DNA of 64,000 nucleotides, from positions 558,001-622,000 of the forward strand of contig NZ_CH672413.1 of assembly GCF_000152705.1 (NCBI RefSeq). Direction: 5' to 3'. This stretch comes from Janibacter sp. HTCC2649. Its GTDB lineage: Bacteria; Actinomycetota; Actinomycetes; Actinomycetales; Dermatophilaceae. The notes under the pieces were generated by a model. That model searched no databases and was not told the DNA's origin. It was given only the letters and a program-made list of their open reading frames with translations. Position 1 is the stretch's first letter. Every line of letters begins with the position of its first letter. Positions 7,554 through 16,793 of this stretch are shown here, in pieces. A program made the position numbers and the translations under genes.

Positions 7554-10500
7554 TCACTGCAGCGTCAGCGCGTACACCTCGAAACGGGGGTCGTTCGGCA
7601 GGGTGATCGACTGCAGCTGCTTGCCGCCGTCGGTCGCGCCGTTGGCGGCGAACAGCTGCACCGGTGGCCCGTCGACGCCTGATCCGCCCTTGATGCGATG
7701 GTCCATGGCGATCGCCACCGTGTTGCCGTTGTGGCCACTGCCAGCGGCCCAGTCCGTGAGCGAGACGGGCACATTCGCCACCGATCCATCCGTGTACGTC
7801 ATCCGCAGTGCCGTCGTCACGTCGCCGTTGTGGGTCGCACCGATGAGGCGCACCTGTGACCGCGCCCCTGCCGGGACCAGCAACGTCTGACCCCGAGCTT
7901 CGACAAAGTTGGGCGTTGTCCCGAGAGCCGACGGAACGGCATACGCCACTCCCTCGTGAACCCACGAGCCGGCGGTCGGCAGCAGCGCTCCGTCGAACGC
8001 CCAGCCGCTCCCGTCGAAGTTGCCCTCGGTGCTCGCCGCGACCGTCGCCGTCCCGTCGTGGTTGCGTTCGGCGCCCAGGTCGACCGCGCACGGCGCCGCA
8101 GCACCGGCGCACGTCAGCGGCTCCTTGAGGGTCACCGTCAGGGTGCGAACGACATCGGGCACGCCCGGCGCCGAGGCAGTGACGACGACCTGGTGGTCGC
8201 CTGCAGCCGCCCCAGCGGGCAGACCCAGGGTCACCGGCACCGAGGCGGACGCAGGGACACCGTTGCTCTTGAGGACGACGTCGGTGCTGGCCTTCGTCGC
8301 CGTCCAACCCTCCGGCACGGCCACGGTCACCCGCGCCGGCAGACTCTTCTGTGCCTGCCCGACAAGGTCGACGACGAACTTGCCCGATGTCGCATCGGTC
8401 CCGAGGACAAGGGGATTGGGCCTGGCCGTCATGCTGAGACTCACCTGCGACGAACCCTTCGAGGTCGACACGGTCGGCGGCACATCGGACGGACGGGTGC
8501 CCCACGAGCTGGGCGTGTCCCCCACGACGTGCTGGAGTGAACCACCCGATCGCAGTGCGTCCCAACCGATCCAGCTCTTCGTCGAACGCGAGCCGTTGAC
8601 CGTCAAGGACTGCACGTAGCGACGGTCGTCAGAGACTCCCGGAGCAGTGATCGTGAGGTGTCCACCTTGCCGAGCGGTGCCCGTCTCCGGTCGCGCCACC
8701 GTGATGTCGGTGCGCTCGAACTGCGGCGTGGAGACGACGAAGTAGTTCGCTCCACTCATCGGCGGGTGGAGGCCCCACGAGGACATGACGTACCAGGCCG
8801 ACATCGTGCCGAGGTCGTCGTTGCCGGTCATCCCGTCCGGTCCGGGGTTGAACAGGGTGTATGCCGCCCGCGTCACCGTCGCGGTCTTGGCCGGCTCCCG
8901 CACCCATGCGTACATGTAGGGCGCCAGCAGGTCCGGCTCGTTGTTCGGGTTGTAGGTCGGCTTGGAGTAGTAGGCGTAGGTCGCCTCGATCCAGTCGTTG
9001 CGCACCGTCCCCGCGGGGTCGGTCAGCAGCTTGTCGTAGGCGAAGAAGTCGTCGAGTCGCTGCGAGGCCCTGGCCTGGCCGCCCAGGAGCTTGACGAGGT
9101 CGGCCGGGTCCTGCGGCACGAGCCACTGGTACTGGTAGGCCCCACCCTCGTGGAAGGCGTGCGACGCCTCCACCGGGTCATAGGGGTCGAGCCAGGTGCC
9201 GTCCTCGAGCCGGGGCCGGAACGTGCCCGTGGTTGCGTCGAAGAGGTTGCGGTAGTTGCGACCTCGCTCGTCGAACATCGACGCGTCAGCGGTCTTGCCG
9301 AGTCCCTTGGCCATCTGCGCCAGCGACGCGTCGGCAGCGGCATACTCCAGGGTTGCTGATGCCGGGTGGACGCAGTCGTTGTCACCGCCGTGGTGGACGC
9401 AGTCCGTGCCGAGCTCGAGCCCGAACGGGATGTAGCCGAGCTCCTCGTAGTAGTGCTGACCGCTGCGTCCGTTGAACTGGCTGTCCACCGGCGGTCGCTC
9501 CGTGGCGTTCTGCCTGAGCAACGCGTAGGCCTCGGCCTCGTGCCCGGCAAGGAAACCCTTGGACCAGCCCTCGACCAGGAACGGTGTCACGGGATCACCG
9601 GTCATGATGTTGGTCTCGCTGTTGGCCAGCGCCCAGCGGGGCAGCCACCCTCCCTCACGCCCGATGGCGAGGATCGACAGGTAGGAGTCGCGCGCGACGT
9701 CGGGCTCGAGGATCTCGAGCAGCTGGTTCTGCGGTCGGTAGGTGTCCCACAGGGAGAAGTTCTGACGTGCGGTCCATCCGTCGCTCGTGTGCACCTTGCC
9801 GTCCCAGCCGAAGTACTTGCCGTCGACGTCCTCGGCGAGGTTCGGGTGGAGCAACGCGTGGTACAGCGCGGAGTAGTAGGCCGTGCGTCGAGCCGTCGTC
9901 CCGCCCGTGATCCGCGCCTTGCCCAGCTGGGTCTCCCACCGCTGCGTCAGAGCCGTGCGGGTCGCGTCGAAGTCGAAGGACGTCCCGGTCTCGGCGGCGA
10001 GGTTGGCGCGGGCGCCCGGAACCCCGGTGTAGCTCAGTCCGACCTTGAGGGTGCTGCTCGTGGTGCCTGCGGGGAAGGTCACCCAGGCACCGTTGCCACC
10101 GCGCTCGGTCGAGGCGTCGCGAGCGCCCGGAGTGCGCGTCGACCCGGTCCACGTCCCGAAGCCCTCGAACGGCGCATCGAACTGGGCCGAGAAGTAGATC
10201 GTGTGCTCGTCCTTGCCGGCACAGAAGTTGCCGTTGTGGATGCGTCCCTCGATCGTGCGGTCACCGACGACATGGATCTCGGAGTCGAAGACGGTGCTGT
10301 TGGCCTTGGCCGTGTTGAACAGGACGTTGGCCTGCTGACCCGCCGGGAAGGTGTAGCGCTGCCAGCCCGTGCGGTCGGTCGCCGTCACCTCGGCGTCGAT
10401 GTCGTACTTCGTGAGCCCCACCCGGTAGTACCCCGGCGTCGCCTGTTCGTCGTCGTGGGTGAAACCGCTTCGGTATGCCGTGGTGTCGGTCGACGTGACC

Positions 10501-10841
10501 GCTCCCGTTGTCGGCATGACCGGGAGTTCCCCGACCACGGGACATCCGACACCCGACAGGTGCGTCTGGCTGAAGCCGTGGATGAAGGACTGCGAATAGT
10601 CGTAGCCGCCCTCTCCCCCGGTGTCGGGACTCACCTGGACCATTCCGAACGGCGCGCTGGCGCCGGGGAACGTGTTGCCGTTGTCCTGGGTGCCGATGAA
10701 GGGGTTCACCTCTGACGTCAGCGGTGTGGCCGCCTGCGCTGCGGGCAGGCCTCCGGATCCGCCACCCGGCGCGGCGATGCCGAGTGCAAGGACGAGGCTG
10801 CCGACGAGAGTGGCGGCAGGCCGGGACAGGATGCGGCGCAT
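7554..10841 (-). CDS. Secreted GH92 alpha-mannosidase with C-terminal accessory domains
   Basis: A 1095-residue exported glycosidase. Residues 1-38 form a signal peptide (RR followed by an Ala/Leu-rich core ending AQAA). The GH92 N-domain begins with VNPFIGTQDNGNTFPGA, and the catalytic alpha/alpha barrel contains GNDDLGTMSAWYVMSSWG, the family signature. After it, about residue 780 onward, is a NEW3/Ig-like linker (LPARVTVAVPEGWTATK) and a terminal beta-sandwich like NPCBM domains. GH92 enzymes are calcium-dependent exo-mannosidases acting on alpha-mannans or N-glycans. Start ATG 10841 has AAGGAG upstream. An upstream in-frame extension lacks a signal and was not used. Divergent from the SGNH hydrolase. 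Confidence 0.93.
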   Translation of the reverse strand: MRRILSRPAATLVGSLVLALGIAAPGGGSGGLPAAQAATPLTSEVNPFIGTQDNGNTFPGASAPFGMVQVSPDTGGEGGYDYSQSFIHGFSQTHLSGVGCPVVGELPVMPTTGAVTSTDTTAYRSGFTHDDEQATPGYYRVGLTKYDIDAEVTATDRTGWQRYTFPAGQQANVLFNTAKANSTVFDSEIHVVGDRTIEGRIHNGNFCAGKDEHTIYFSAQFDAPFEGFGTWTGSTRTPGARDASTERGGNGAWVTFPAGTTSSTLKVGLSYTGVPGARANLAAETGTSFDFDATRTALTQRWETQLGKARITGGTTARRTAYYSALYHALLHPNLAEDVDGKYFGWDGKVHTSDGWTARQNFSLWDTYRPQNQLLEILEPDVARDSYLSILAIGREGGWLPRWALANSETNIMTGDPVTPFLVEGWSKGFLAGHEAEAYALLRQNATERPPVDSQFNGRSGQHYYEELGYIPFGLELGTDCVHHGGDNDCVHPASATLEYAAADASLAQMAKGLGKTADASMFDERGRNYRNLFDATTGTFRPRLEDGTWLDPYDPVEASHAFHEGGAYQYQWLVPQDPADLVKLLGGQARASQRLDDFFAYDKLLTDPAGTVRNDWIEATYAYYSKPTYNPNNEPDLLAPYMYAWVREPAKTATVTRAAYTLFNPGPDGMTGNDDLGTMSAWYVMSSWGLHPPMSGANYFVVSTPQFERTDITVARPETGTARQGGHLTITAPGVSDDRRYVQSLTVNGSRSTKSWIGWDALRSGGSLQHVVGDTPSSWGTRPSDVPPTVSTSKGSSQVSLSMTARPNPLVLGTDATSGKFVVDLVGQAQKSLPARVTVAVPEGWTATKASTDVVLKSNGVPASASVPVTLGLPAGAAAGDHQVVVTASAPGVPDVVRTLTVTLKEPLTCAGAAAPCAVDLGAERNHDGTATVAASTEGNFDGSGWAFDGALLPTAGSWVHEGVAYAVPSALGTTPNFVEARGQTLLVPAGARSQVRLIGATHNGDVTTALRMTYTDGSVANVPVSLTDWAAGSGHNGNTVAIAMDHRIKGGSGVDGPPVQLFAANGATDGGKQLQSITLPNDPRFEVYALTLQ

Positions 10842-11010
10842 TGGATGCTCCTTGTGGGGCGACGGTGATCCACGAGCGGGTGAGGTTTCACCATCTCGGC
10901 CGACCAGGGGCGGGTCAAACGGAAGGTCCGCCCTTGTCCACTCAGGTCTGGCGACCGGACAGGTCGGGACGTCCGCGGCTGGTCGCGGGTCTCGTGGAAC
11001 ACTGCTGGAC

Positions 11011-11751
11011 ATGAATGACCGTCTCGAGAACGGTGCACTCGCAGCCCTTCTCGTCCTCACCCTGATCCTCGTGGGCTTCTCGTTGCGCAGTCGGACACCC
11101 GAGGCATCCGCGCCCGCGGGTCCGGCGACCTCGGCGTCGCCGACGGCCACGGCGACGCCTTCACCGTCGACACCGTCCACGTCCGAGTCGGTGGTCTTCC
11201 TGGGTGACTCCGTGGCGGAGGGCAAGAGCGCGACAGCTCCGGCGAAGCGTTGGACGTCCATCGTCGCGGCCGGGCTGGGCCTCAAGGAGGTCAACCTCGG
11301 TCATGCCCGCACCGGCTACCTCCGGAAGGGGCCCGAGGGTTCCTGCGGACAGACGGCGTGCCCCAACTTCGAAGGCGTCGCGGCAGAGGTGGCCAAGGCC
11401 AACCCGAAGACGATCGTCGTGACCGGTGGCGGCAACGACTCGGGACTTCCGGTCGCTGAGTTCGCCCAAGCCGTGAGCGCCACGCTCGCGGATCTCAGGA
11501 AGGCAGCGCCCGGGGCCACGATCTACGTGGTCAACCCGTGGTGGGACCTGCGGCCCGTGCCGGCATCGCTGACTGCTCAGACGTCCGAGGTCGAGACCGC
11601 CGCCAAGAAGGCCGAGGTGGTCTACCTCGACACCAGACAACCGCTCGTCGACAAGCCGGATCTCATGGTGGCTGGTGGCACCAACCCCAACGACGCTGGC
11701 CACGCTGCTCTTGCCAAGGCGGTCGCCGACGCCATCGCGCAGTCCGGCTGA
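11011..11751 (+). CDS. Membrane-anchored or secreted SGNH/GDSL hydrolase
   Basis: A 246-residue protein. Residues 10-27 form a single hydrophobic segment, followed by a Ser/Thr/Pro/Ala-rich linker to about 58. The catalytic domain shows block I FLGDSVAEG with the nucleophile Ser, block III GGGNDSG, and block V NPNDAGHAAL with the Asp/His pair. This matches SGNH esterases acting on surface polysaccharides, acetylated sugars or lipids; the actual substrate is unknown. It is read away from the GH92 gene, from a 169-bp intergenic region that likely holds both promoters. Its linker suggests the enzyme is held outside the membrane. Confidence 0.85.
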   Translation: MNDRLENGALAALLVLTLILVGFSLRSRTPEASAPAGPATSASPTATATPSPSTPSTSESVVFLGDSVAEGKSATAPAKRWTSIVAAGLGLKEVNLGHARTGYLRKGPEGSCGQTACPNFEGVAAEVAKANPKTIVVTGGGNDSGLPVAEFAQAVSATLADLRKAAPGATIYVVNPWWDLRPVPASLTAQTSEVETAAKKAEVVYLDTRQPLVDKPDLMVAGGTNPNDAGHAALAKAVADAIAQSG

Positions 11752-11854
11752 CAGGTACGACGCCACCATCTACTGTTGATGGGGAAGACCGCCGGGTGCT
11801 GCCCGGTCAAGCGCAGGGGGCGCGGTTGACGCGCCCGGAGAGTGAACCTGGACC

Positions 11855-13342
11855 ATGCAACGCAGACGACTGTCGCGAGCGGCGACAGGGTTGGCCGCCA
11901 CTGCGGTCGCCGTTGCGCTGTCCCTGGGGGTTGCATCGGCCGAGCCCGTGACACCGACGGAGACCCCTGCGGTTCCGGTCGAGACGACACCGCCTCCACC
12001 GCCGGAGACGACGACACCGCCCCCGCCCCCTGAGACGACGACTCCCCCGGCGACGACTCCGCCCCCTCCTGCCACGACCACCCCACCTCCGGTGACGACA
12101 CCCCCGCCTGGGACCACACCGCCCCCAGTGCCCAGGCCGACGCCGACTCCGACACCACGACTGCCGTGGCAGCCGCCGAGCCCGGGTGAGTCCGATGACG
12201 GTCCCCGCTCGTTCGACCCCGACACACTGCTGACCACGGCCGACCTGGCCAAGCAGATCGCCGCCGCCGACCAGATCTGGGCCCAGATCACCGCCTCCAA
12301 CACCGTGCTGTCCGTCGCCCTCAAGGAGTTGCAGGGTCTCGCGACCCAGTCCAACGCGCTGTTGGAGTCGTTGACGGAGGCCAGGACGGCTGAGCAGGCG
12401 GCCACCACATCGGCGGACCAGGCCAAGATCGAGCTCGGAGTCCTCCAGGGACGCCTCATCCGAGCGCGCACCATCGTGCGCGAGTGGGCCTTCCAGGCCT
12501 ATGCCGAGGGCGGCACCGGTGGCGAGATGCTCTCGATGCTCGACGCCATGCGCGCAGAGGAAGCCGAGGTGGGCGACCCGCTGGGCGACCTGTCCTACCT
12601 CACCGATCAGCGGGTTCGTGCCGTCGACGAGGTCCGAACGTTGACCGCCCGCGCGAATCAGCTGACGTCCAGTCGTGCCGCGGCGCAGAAGGCCGCGACC
12701 GATGCTGCCGCCAGGATCGTGACCGAGAAGGCCGCACTCGACGCCCTCGTCAAGACCCAGCAGGACAAGCTGGCGCTCCTGCAGAAGACGCAGGCTGCCG
12801 ACGTGGCCAAGGCCGGCCCCATCGCCGCCTACCTCGTGGGCATCCAGACTCCGGAGGCCAAGGCCGCCTACGAGAAGCTGCAGAAGGTCCTTGGTTCCTC
12901 GTTGGCCACGACAGGCGTCGGCAAGCCGTGCAGCACGGCGTCCAGCTCCTACCCCAACGGTCTGTTCCCGGCCTCTGCCCTGTGCCCGTTGTGGCAGGCA
13001 CCCGGCGAGATGCTCTCCCCCCGCGCTGCGGCGGCCTTCAATGCGATGAGCCAGGCCTATGCCAAGCAGACCGGCAGCCCGATCTGCGTCACCGACTCCT
13101 ACCGCTCACTGAGCCAGCAATACATCACCAAGGCCAAGCGGGGACGCTTCGCCGCTCGACCCGGCACGAGCCGTCACGGCCTCGGCATGGCTCTCGACCT
13201 CTGCGGCGGCATTCAGAACTTCGGCGCCCCGGCCCACCTCTGGATGAAGCAGAACGCCCCGCTCTACGGCTGGTTCCACCCGAGCTGGGCCGGGCCGATG
13301 CAGGCCACACCTGAACCATGGCACTGGGAGTTCGCAGGCTGA
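11855..13342 (+). CDS. Secreted coiled-coil protein with C-terminal M15 D,D-carboxypeptidase domain
   Basis: A 495-residue protein in four parts: signal peptide (1-30, ending GVASA); a Pro/Thr-rich low-complexity linker to about residue 115 (PPPPPETTT repeats); a long coiled coil from about 130 to 340 (DLAKQIAAADQIWAQITA, TAEQAATTSADQAKIELG); and an M15B peptidase domain. The last has DSYRSLSQQ, TSRHGLGMALDLCGG (zinc His and Asp) and EPWHWEF. The coiled coil resembles the regulatory segments of RipA/PcsB-type cell-wall hydrolases controlled by FtsEX, here joined to a carboxypeptidase instead of NlpC/P60. That functional analogy is inferred. It starts 103 bp after the SGNH gene. Confidence 0.88.
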   Translation: MQRRRLSRAATGLAATAVAVALSLGVASAEPVTPTETPAVPVETTPPPPPETTTPPPPPETTTPPATTPPPPATTTPPPVTTPPPGTTPPPVPRPTPTPTPRLPWQPPSPGESDDGPRSFDPDTLLTTADLAKQIAAADQIWAQITASNTVLSVALKELQGLATQSNALLESLTEARTAEQAATTSADQAKIELGVLQGRLIRARTIVREWAFQAYAEGGTGGEMLSMLDAMRAEEAEVGDPLGDLSYLTDQRVRAVDEVRTLTARANQLTSSRAAAQKAATDAAARIVTEKAALDALVKTQQDKLALLQKTQAADVAKAGPIAAYLVGIQTPEAKAAYEKLQKVLGSSLATTGVGKPCSTASSSYPNGLFPASALCPLWQAPGEMLSPRAAAAFNAMSQAYAKQTGSPICVTDSYRSLSQQYITKAKRGRFAARPGTSRHGLGMALDLCGGIQNFGAPAHLWMKQNAPLYGWFHPSWAGPMQATPEPWHWEFAG

Positions 13343-13432
13343 GTAGACATACTCGCCCCACACCCCGGGTGGGTGTGCGAAAGTTCGGCACATGACGACG
13401 CAGTCGGCCTTGGCCGCGACCGGGGACCACGC

Positions 13433-14815
13433 ATGAGCGCACCAACCGCGACCGCCGACGTGGCCTCGCTCGACCGACGCCAGCAGCAGAACGCCTGGAA
13501 CTGGTACGACTGGGCGAACTCGGCGTTCTACACCACCGTCCTCTCGGTGATGTTCGCGCCGTACTTGAGCACCATTGCGGGCAACGCCGCCGGTTGCCTC
13601 GATGAGGAGGATCCCTGCAGCCGGACGGTGTCTGTTCTCGGCCTGCACCTGTCGGCCGGTTCGTTGCCGTTCTATCTCACGAGCTTCGCCACCATCGCGA
13701 GCGCGTTCATCCTGCCGATCGTGGGCGCCTTCGTCGACCGCTCGAGCCGCAAGAAGTACAACATGGCCGGCTTCGCGTTCGCTGGCGCGTTCTTCTGTGC
13801 CCTCCTCTTCTTCGTCGAGGGCGACAACTGGCAGATCGGCGCCATTGCCGTGGTGCTCAGCAGCATCCTTGCCGGCTGTTCGTTGATCGCCTATTACGCG
13901 ATCCTGGTCGACATCTCGACCGTGGAGGAGCGTGACGGTGCCTCCAGCCGCGGCTGGGCCTGGGGCTACCTCGGTGGCGGCTTGCTGTTGGCGGTCAACC
14001 TGGGGATGTTCCTCGGCCATGACGCCATCGGGCTGAGTGAAGGCATGGCGGTCCGACTGTCGCTGGTCTCGGCCGCCGTGTGGTGGGCGGCCTTCACCAT
14101 CATTCCGCTGCGCCGGCTGCGCAACTACGCCGCGACGAATGTGGTGCCGGAGGGTCCTTCGGCAGGCTTGTTCCAACGTAGTTTCGGGCAGTTGTTCGCG
14201 ACCCTCAAGGACCTGAAGAACTACCCGATGACGCTGACATTCCTGGTCGCGTACCTGTTCTACAACGACGGCATCCAGACAGTGATCTATGCCGCGTCGA
14301 CGTACGGCGAGAAGCAGTTGAAGTTCGACAAGTCGGTGCTGATCGCGACCATCCTGGTGATCCAGTTCGTGGCCTTCGGCGGTGCGCTGTTCTTCGGCCG
14401 GTTGGCCAGCAAATTCGGCTCCTTCAGGTCGATCCTGTGGGGCACCTACGCCTGGATGGTGATCGTGGTGCTCGCCCTGTTCCTTCCGGAGAAGAACGTC
14501 GCGCTCTTCCTTGCGCTGGCCGTGGCGATCGGCATCGTCCTGGGCGGCACCCAAGCCCTCTCCCGGTCCTTCTTCAGCCTGCTCATCCCCCGTGGTCGAG
14601 AGGGGGAGTACTTCAGCCTGTACGGCGCTGCCGAGCGGGGCACCTCCTGGTTCGGCACCCTGCTGTTCGGTGTGATGTTCCAGCTGACCGGGTCGTACCG
14701 ACCGGCGATCTTCGCCCTGATCATCTTCTTCGTGCTCGGCGCGTTCTTCCTGTTGCGCCTCGACGCCGAGCGCGGGATCAAGGATGCCGGCAACACCCTG
14801 CCCGCGATCGTCTGA
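13433..14815 (+). CDS. MFS transporter, UMF1 (Atg22-like) family
   Basis: A 460-residue polytopic protein with about 12 membrane segments. The N-terminal NAWNWYDWANSAFYTTV is the signature of the UMF1/Atg22-like branch of MFS, as are the cytosolic loop KKYNMAGF and RGWAWGYLGGGLLL. Yeast Atg22 exports amino acids from the vacuole; bacterial members are uncharacterised and may export amino acids or small metabolites. The ATG at 13433 was chosen because the conserved NAWNWYDWAN block follows about 20 residues later. No partner gene is evident: the upstream gene ends 90 bp before, and rbpA with its own promoter follows. Confidence 0.88.
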   Translation: MSAPTATADVASLDRRQQQNAWNWYDWANSAFYTTVLSVMFAPYLSTIAGNAAGCLDEEDPCSRTVSVLGLHLSAGSLPFYLTSFATIASAFILPIVGAFVDRSSRKKYNMAGFAFAGAFFCALLFFVEGDNWQIGAIAVVLSSILAGCSLIAYYAILVDISTVEERDGASSRGWAWGYLGGGLLLAVNLGMFLGHDAIGLSEGMAVRLSLVSAAVWWAAFTIIPLRRLRNYAATNVVPEGPSAGLFQRSFGQLFATLKDLKNYPMTLTFLVAYLFYNDGIQTVIYAASTYGEKQLKFDKSVLIATILVIQFVAFGGALFFGRLASKFGSFRSILWGTYAWMVIVVLALFLPEKNVALFLALAVAIGIVLGGTQALSRSFFSLLIPRGREGEYFSLYGAAERGTSWFGTLLFGVMFQLTGSYRPAIFALIIFFVLGAFFLLRLDAERGIKDAGNTLPAIV

Positions 14816-14868
14816 CGCCGGCACCCGGCACCCGGCACGACGATGTGCCAGTGGCGGTCCAGATCCGC

Positions 14869-14874
14869 TAGACT
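14869..14874 (+). promoter_or_regulatory. Candidate housekeeping -10 (TAGACT) upstream of rbpA
   Basis: TAGACT at 14869-14874 fits the actinobacterial TANNNT -10 consensus. A weak -35 (GTGCCA at 14845-14850) lies 18 bp upstream. It would produce a leader of about 170 nt ahead of rbpA. Together with the second promoter-like element at 14959-14984 it suggests dual control. Confidence 0.45.
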
Positions 14875-14958
14875 GATCTGTCGCGCCGATACGGCGTGAT
14901 TCCGGTCACAGGGGGACCTGCGCCCAAGCACGGGCGGCAGCGAGTCATCGCTGTTCTC

Positions 14959-14984
14959 GGAACAACGGCGGTTCCTCAGCCGTT
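14959..14984 (+). promoter_or_regulatory. SigR/SigH-like promoter (GGAAC-N18-GTT) of rbpA
   Basis: GGAAC at 14959-14963 and GTT at 14982-14984 are separated by exactly 18 bp. This is the spacing and near-consensus of thiol-stress ECF sigma factors (SigR in Streptomyces: GGAAT-N18-GTT; SigH in mycobacteria: GGAA-containing). rbpA is a documented SigR target in Streptomyces coelicolor, so the match is supported by conserved biology. Transcription from here would leave a leader of roughly 55 nt before the ATG at 15049. Confidence 0.7.
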
Positions 14985-15048
14985 TCACACTGTGACACCC
15001 GACGCGGCACCCTCCGTCGGGATCCACGAATTCGTTGGGAGATACCCC

Positions 15049-15411
15049 ATGGCAGAACGCAGCCTGCGCGGCAGCCGACTCGGCGCCCTCAGCATGGAGA
15101 CGGACGAGAACGTCGTCCCGAGCGAGCGTCAGATCACCACGTACCTGTGCCCGCAGGGACACCGCATCGAGCTTCCGTTCTCGATCGAGGCAGAGATTCC
15201 CGCCACCTGGGAGTGCCGTTGCGGCGAGGACGCCAAGCTCCAGGGCGGCGGCCCCGAGCCCGAGGCCAAGCCGGTCAAGCCGGCTCGTACCCACTGGGAC
15301 ATGCTGCTCGAGCGTCGCTCCATCCCCGAGCTCGAGGAGCTCCTCGAGGAGCGCCTCCTGCTCCTTCGCGCCTCCCGTGGCGAGAAGCCGGGCAAGAAGA
15401 AGTCCGCCTGA
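15049..15411 (+). CDS. rbpA: RNA polymerase-binding protein RbpA
   Basis: A 120-residue RbpA with the conserved start MAERSLRGSRLGA, a Cys-containing core (LCPQGH and WECRCG, the zinc-binding or degenerate knuckle), the basic linker, and the C-terminal sigma-interaction domain HWDMLLERRSIPELEELLEE. RbpA binds the group 1/2 sigma factor and stabilises open complexes; it also modulates rifampicin sensitivity. GGGAGATACCCC precedes the ATG at 15049. It is next to convergent fxsA-ppm1-lnt, the same grouping as Rv2050-Rv2053 in M. tuberculosis, which supports orthology. A long hairpin follows its stop codon. Confidence 0.96.
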   Translation: MAERSLRGSRLGALSMETDENVVPSERQITTYLCPQGHRIELPFSIEAEIPATWECRCGEDAKLQGGGPEPEAKPVKPARTHWDMLLERRSIPELEELLEERLLLLRASRGEKPGKKKSA

Positions 15412-15431
15412 GGGTCACTCCCCCACGACGC

Positions 15432-15467
15432 CGTATGCCGTGTGCCCAGTTGGGCACACGGCATACG
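15432..15467. terminator. Bidirectional hairpin between rbpA and fxsA
   Basis: A 36-bp perfect inverted repeat with 17-bp arms (15432-15448 and 15451-15467) and a 2-bp centre. It has no U-tract on either side. It lies between the convergent rbpA and fxsA genes, so it can terminate both. Each arm carries one copy of the over-represented GTATGCC/GGCATAC heptamer. Confidence 0.8.
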
Positions 15468-15522
15468 TGCGTCTGGTGGTGATGTCCTGACGGTGAACCG
15501 CCCAGCAGGTATGCCGGGTGGT

Positions 15523-16023
15523 TCAGTCGACGACTTCGCCGCGGATCGTGCCCTGCGCGCCCGGGGACGACTGACCATCCGCACCTGACGGGAACGGCAT
15601 GCGCACGAGCACCCGGCTGGCGACGAAGGCCTCGAGGAGGCGCCGTGCGAAGACCCGGGTGAACGGGAGCACGAAGAAGAGCCCGATGATGTCACTGACG
15701 AAGCCGGGCAGCAGCAGGAACGCGCCACCGATGAGGACGAGCACCCCGTCGGCGATCTCGCGGCTCGGCATGCGGCCCGTCTGTGAGGCCTCTCGGAGAG
15801 CCTTCCAGGTGCGCGCACCCTCGCGGCGCACGAGCCACGTGCCAAGGAGGGTGAGGAACAGCAGCGCGAGGATCGTCCAGCCCAGACCAATGGTCTTGCC
15901 CACGGCGATGAGGACGGCAATCTCGATGATCGGGGTCAGGACGAGGCCGACCAGGACGAACACGAGCCAACGAGGGCGCTTCTGCCGTCGCGCATAAGGG
16001 GTGGAGCCGATCGGGTGTGTCAC
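15523..16023 (-). CDS. fxsA: FxsA-family membrane protein
   Basis: A 166-residue FxsA homologue. The core has membrane segments around residues 20-60 ([20 protein letters not shown] and [16 protein letters not shown]) and 85-110 ([19 protein letters not shown]), with [13 protein letters not shown] between. E. coli FxsA overproduction relieves F-plasmid exclusion of phage T7; the normal role is unknown. The GTG start at 16023 overlaps the ppm1 stop by 4 bp (GTGA), so the gene is translationally coupled to ppm1 and lnt. The C-terminal 40 residues are polar and cytosolic. Confidence 0.9.
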   Translation of the reverse strand: MTHPIGSTPYARRQKRPRWLVFVLVGLVLTPIIEIAVLIAVGKTIGLGWTILALLFLTLLGTWLVRREGARTWKALREASQTGRMPSREIADGVLVLIGGAFLLLPGFVSDIIGLFFVLPFTRVFARRLLEAFVASRVLVRMPFPSGADGQSSPGAQGTIRGEVVD

Positions 16024-16793
16024 AACTTGTGCCAACGCGCACGGCGCGTCAGCCGTTCCCTCACCTGGTCGGCGCGACGCTGCACTCCCCAGACCGTGAT
16101 GCGGGTCAGGGACTCTCGCACGATGCTCTGGTCCATCTTGGACTCGCCGTGCTCGCGCTCGACGAACGTGATCGGGACCTCGACCACGACGAGGCCCGCT
16201 TGGACGGCGCGACGGGTGAGGTCGACCTGGAAGCAGTAGCCGGCGGACTCGACGCTGGCGAGATCGAGCTGCCTGAGGGCCTCTGCCCGGTAGACGCGGT
16301 AGCCCGCCGTTGCATCGTTGACGTGCATGCCGAGCACGATGCGGGTGTAGATGTTGCCGCCGACGCTGAGGACCTTGCGGTGTGCGGGCCAGTTGACGAC
16401 CTCGCCGCCGGGCACCCACCGCGATCCGATGACGAGGTCAGCCTCCTCGGCCGCCTCGAGCATGCGGCGCAGGTCCTCGGGCCGGTGCGAGCCATCGGCG
16501 TCCATCTCGACGAGCGCGTCGTAGCCGCGCTCCAGGGCCCAGGCAAAACCGTGGAGGTATGCCGCGCCCAGACCTTCCTTGCCGGCTCGGTGCAGGACGT
16601 GGATCCGGTCGTCGGCCTCGGCGAGCTCGTCGGCGAGGGCACCGGTGCCGTCGGGCGAGTTGTCGTCGAGGACGCAGACGTCGATCTCCGGCACGGCTCG
16701 GCGGACCCGGTCAAGGATCGTCGGGAGGTTCTCGCGCTCGTTGTAGGTCGGGATGAGCACGACAACGCGGTCGAGAGGGGGACGTTCAGTCAA
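16020..16793 (-). CDS. ppm1: Polyprenol monophosphomannose synthase (GT2)
   Basis: A 257-residue family 2 glycosyltransferase: [15 protein letters not shown] at the N-terminus, [20 protein letters not shown] with the metal-binding DXD-like Asp pair, and GSRWVPGG. It transfers mannose from GDP-mannose to polyprenyl phosphate, supplying donor for lipoglycan and protein O-mannosylation. There are no membrane segments; in M. tuberculosis the same domain is fused to Lnt, and here the two are separate but overlapping. The TTG at 16793 is preferred because it yields [12 protein letters not shown] and overlaps the lnt stop by 8 bp; an upstream ATG at 16865 would run into lnt. Confidence 0.9.
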   Translation of the reverse strand: MTERPPLDRVVVLIPTYNERENLPTILDRVRRAVPEIDVCVLDDNSPDGTGALADELAEADDRIHVLHRAGKEGLGAAYLHGFAWALERGYDALVEMDADGSHRPEDLRRMLEAAEEADLVIGSRWVPGGEVVNWPAHRKVLSVGGNIYTRIVLGMHVNDATAGYRVYRAEALRQLDLASVESAGYCFQVDLTRRAVQAGLVVVEVPITFVEREHGESKMDQSIVRESLTRITVWGVQRRADQVRERLTRRARWHKL

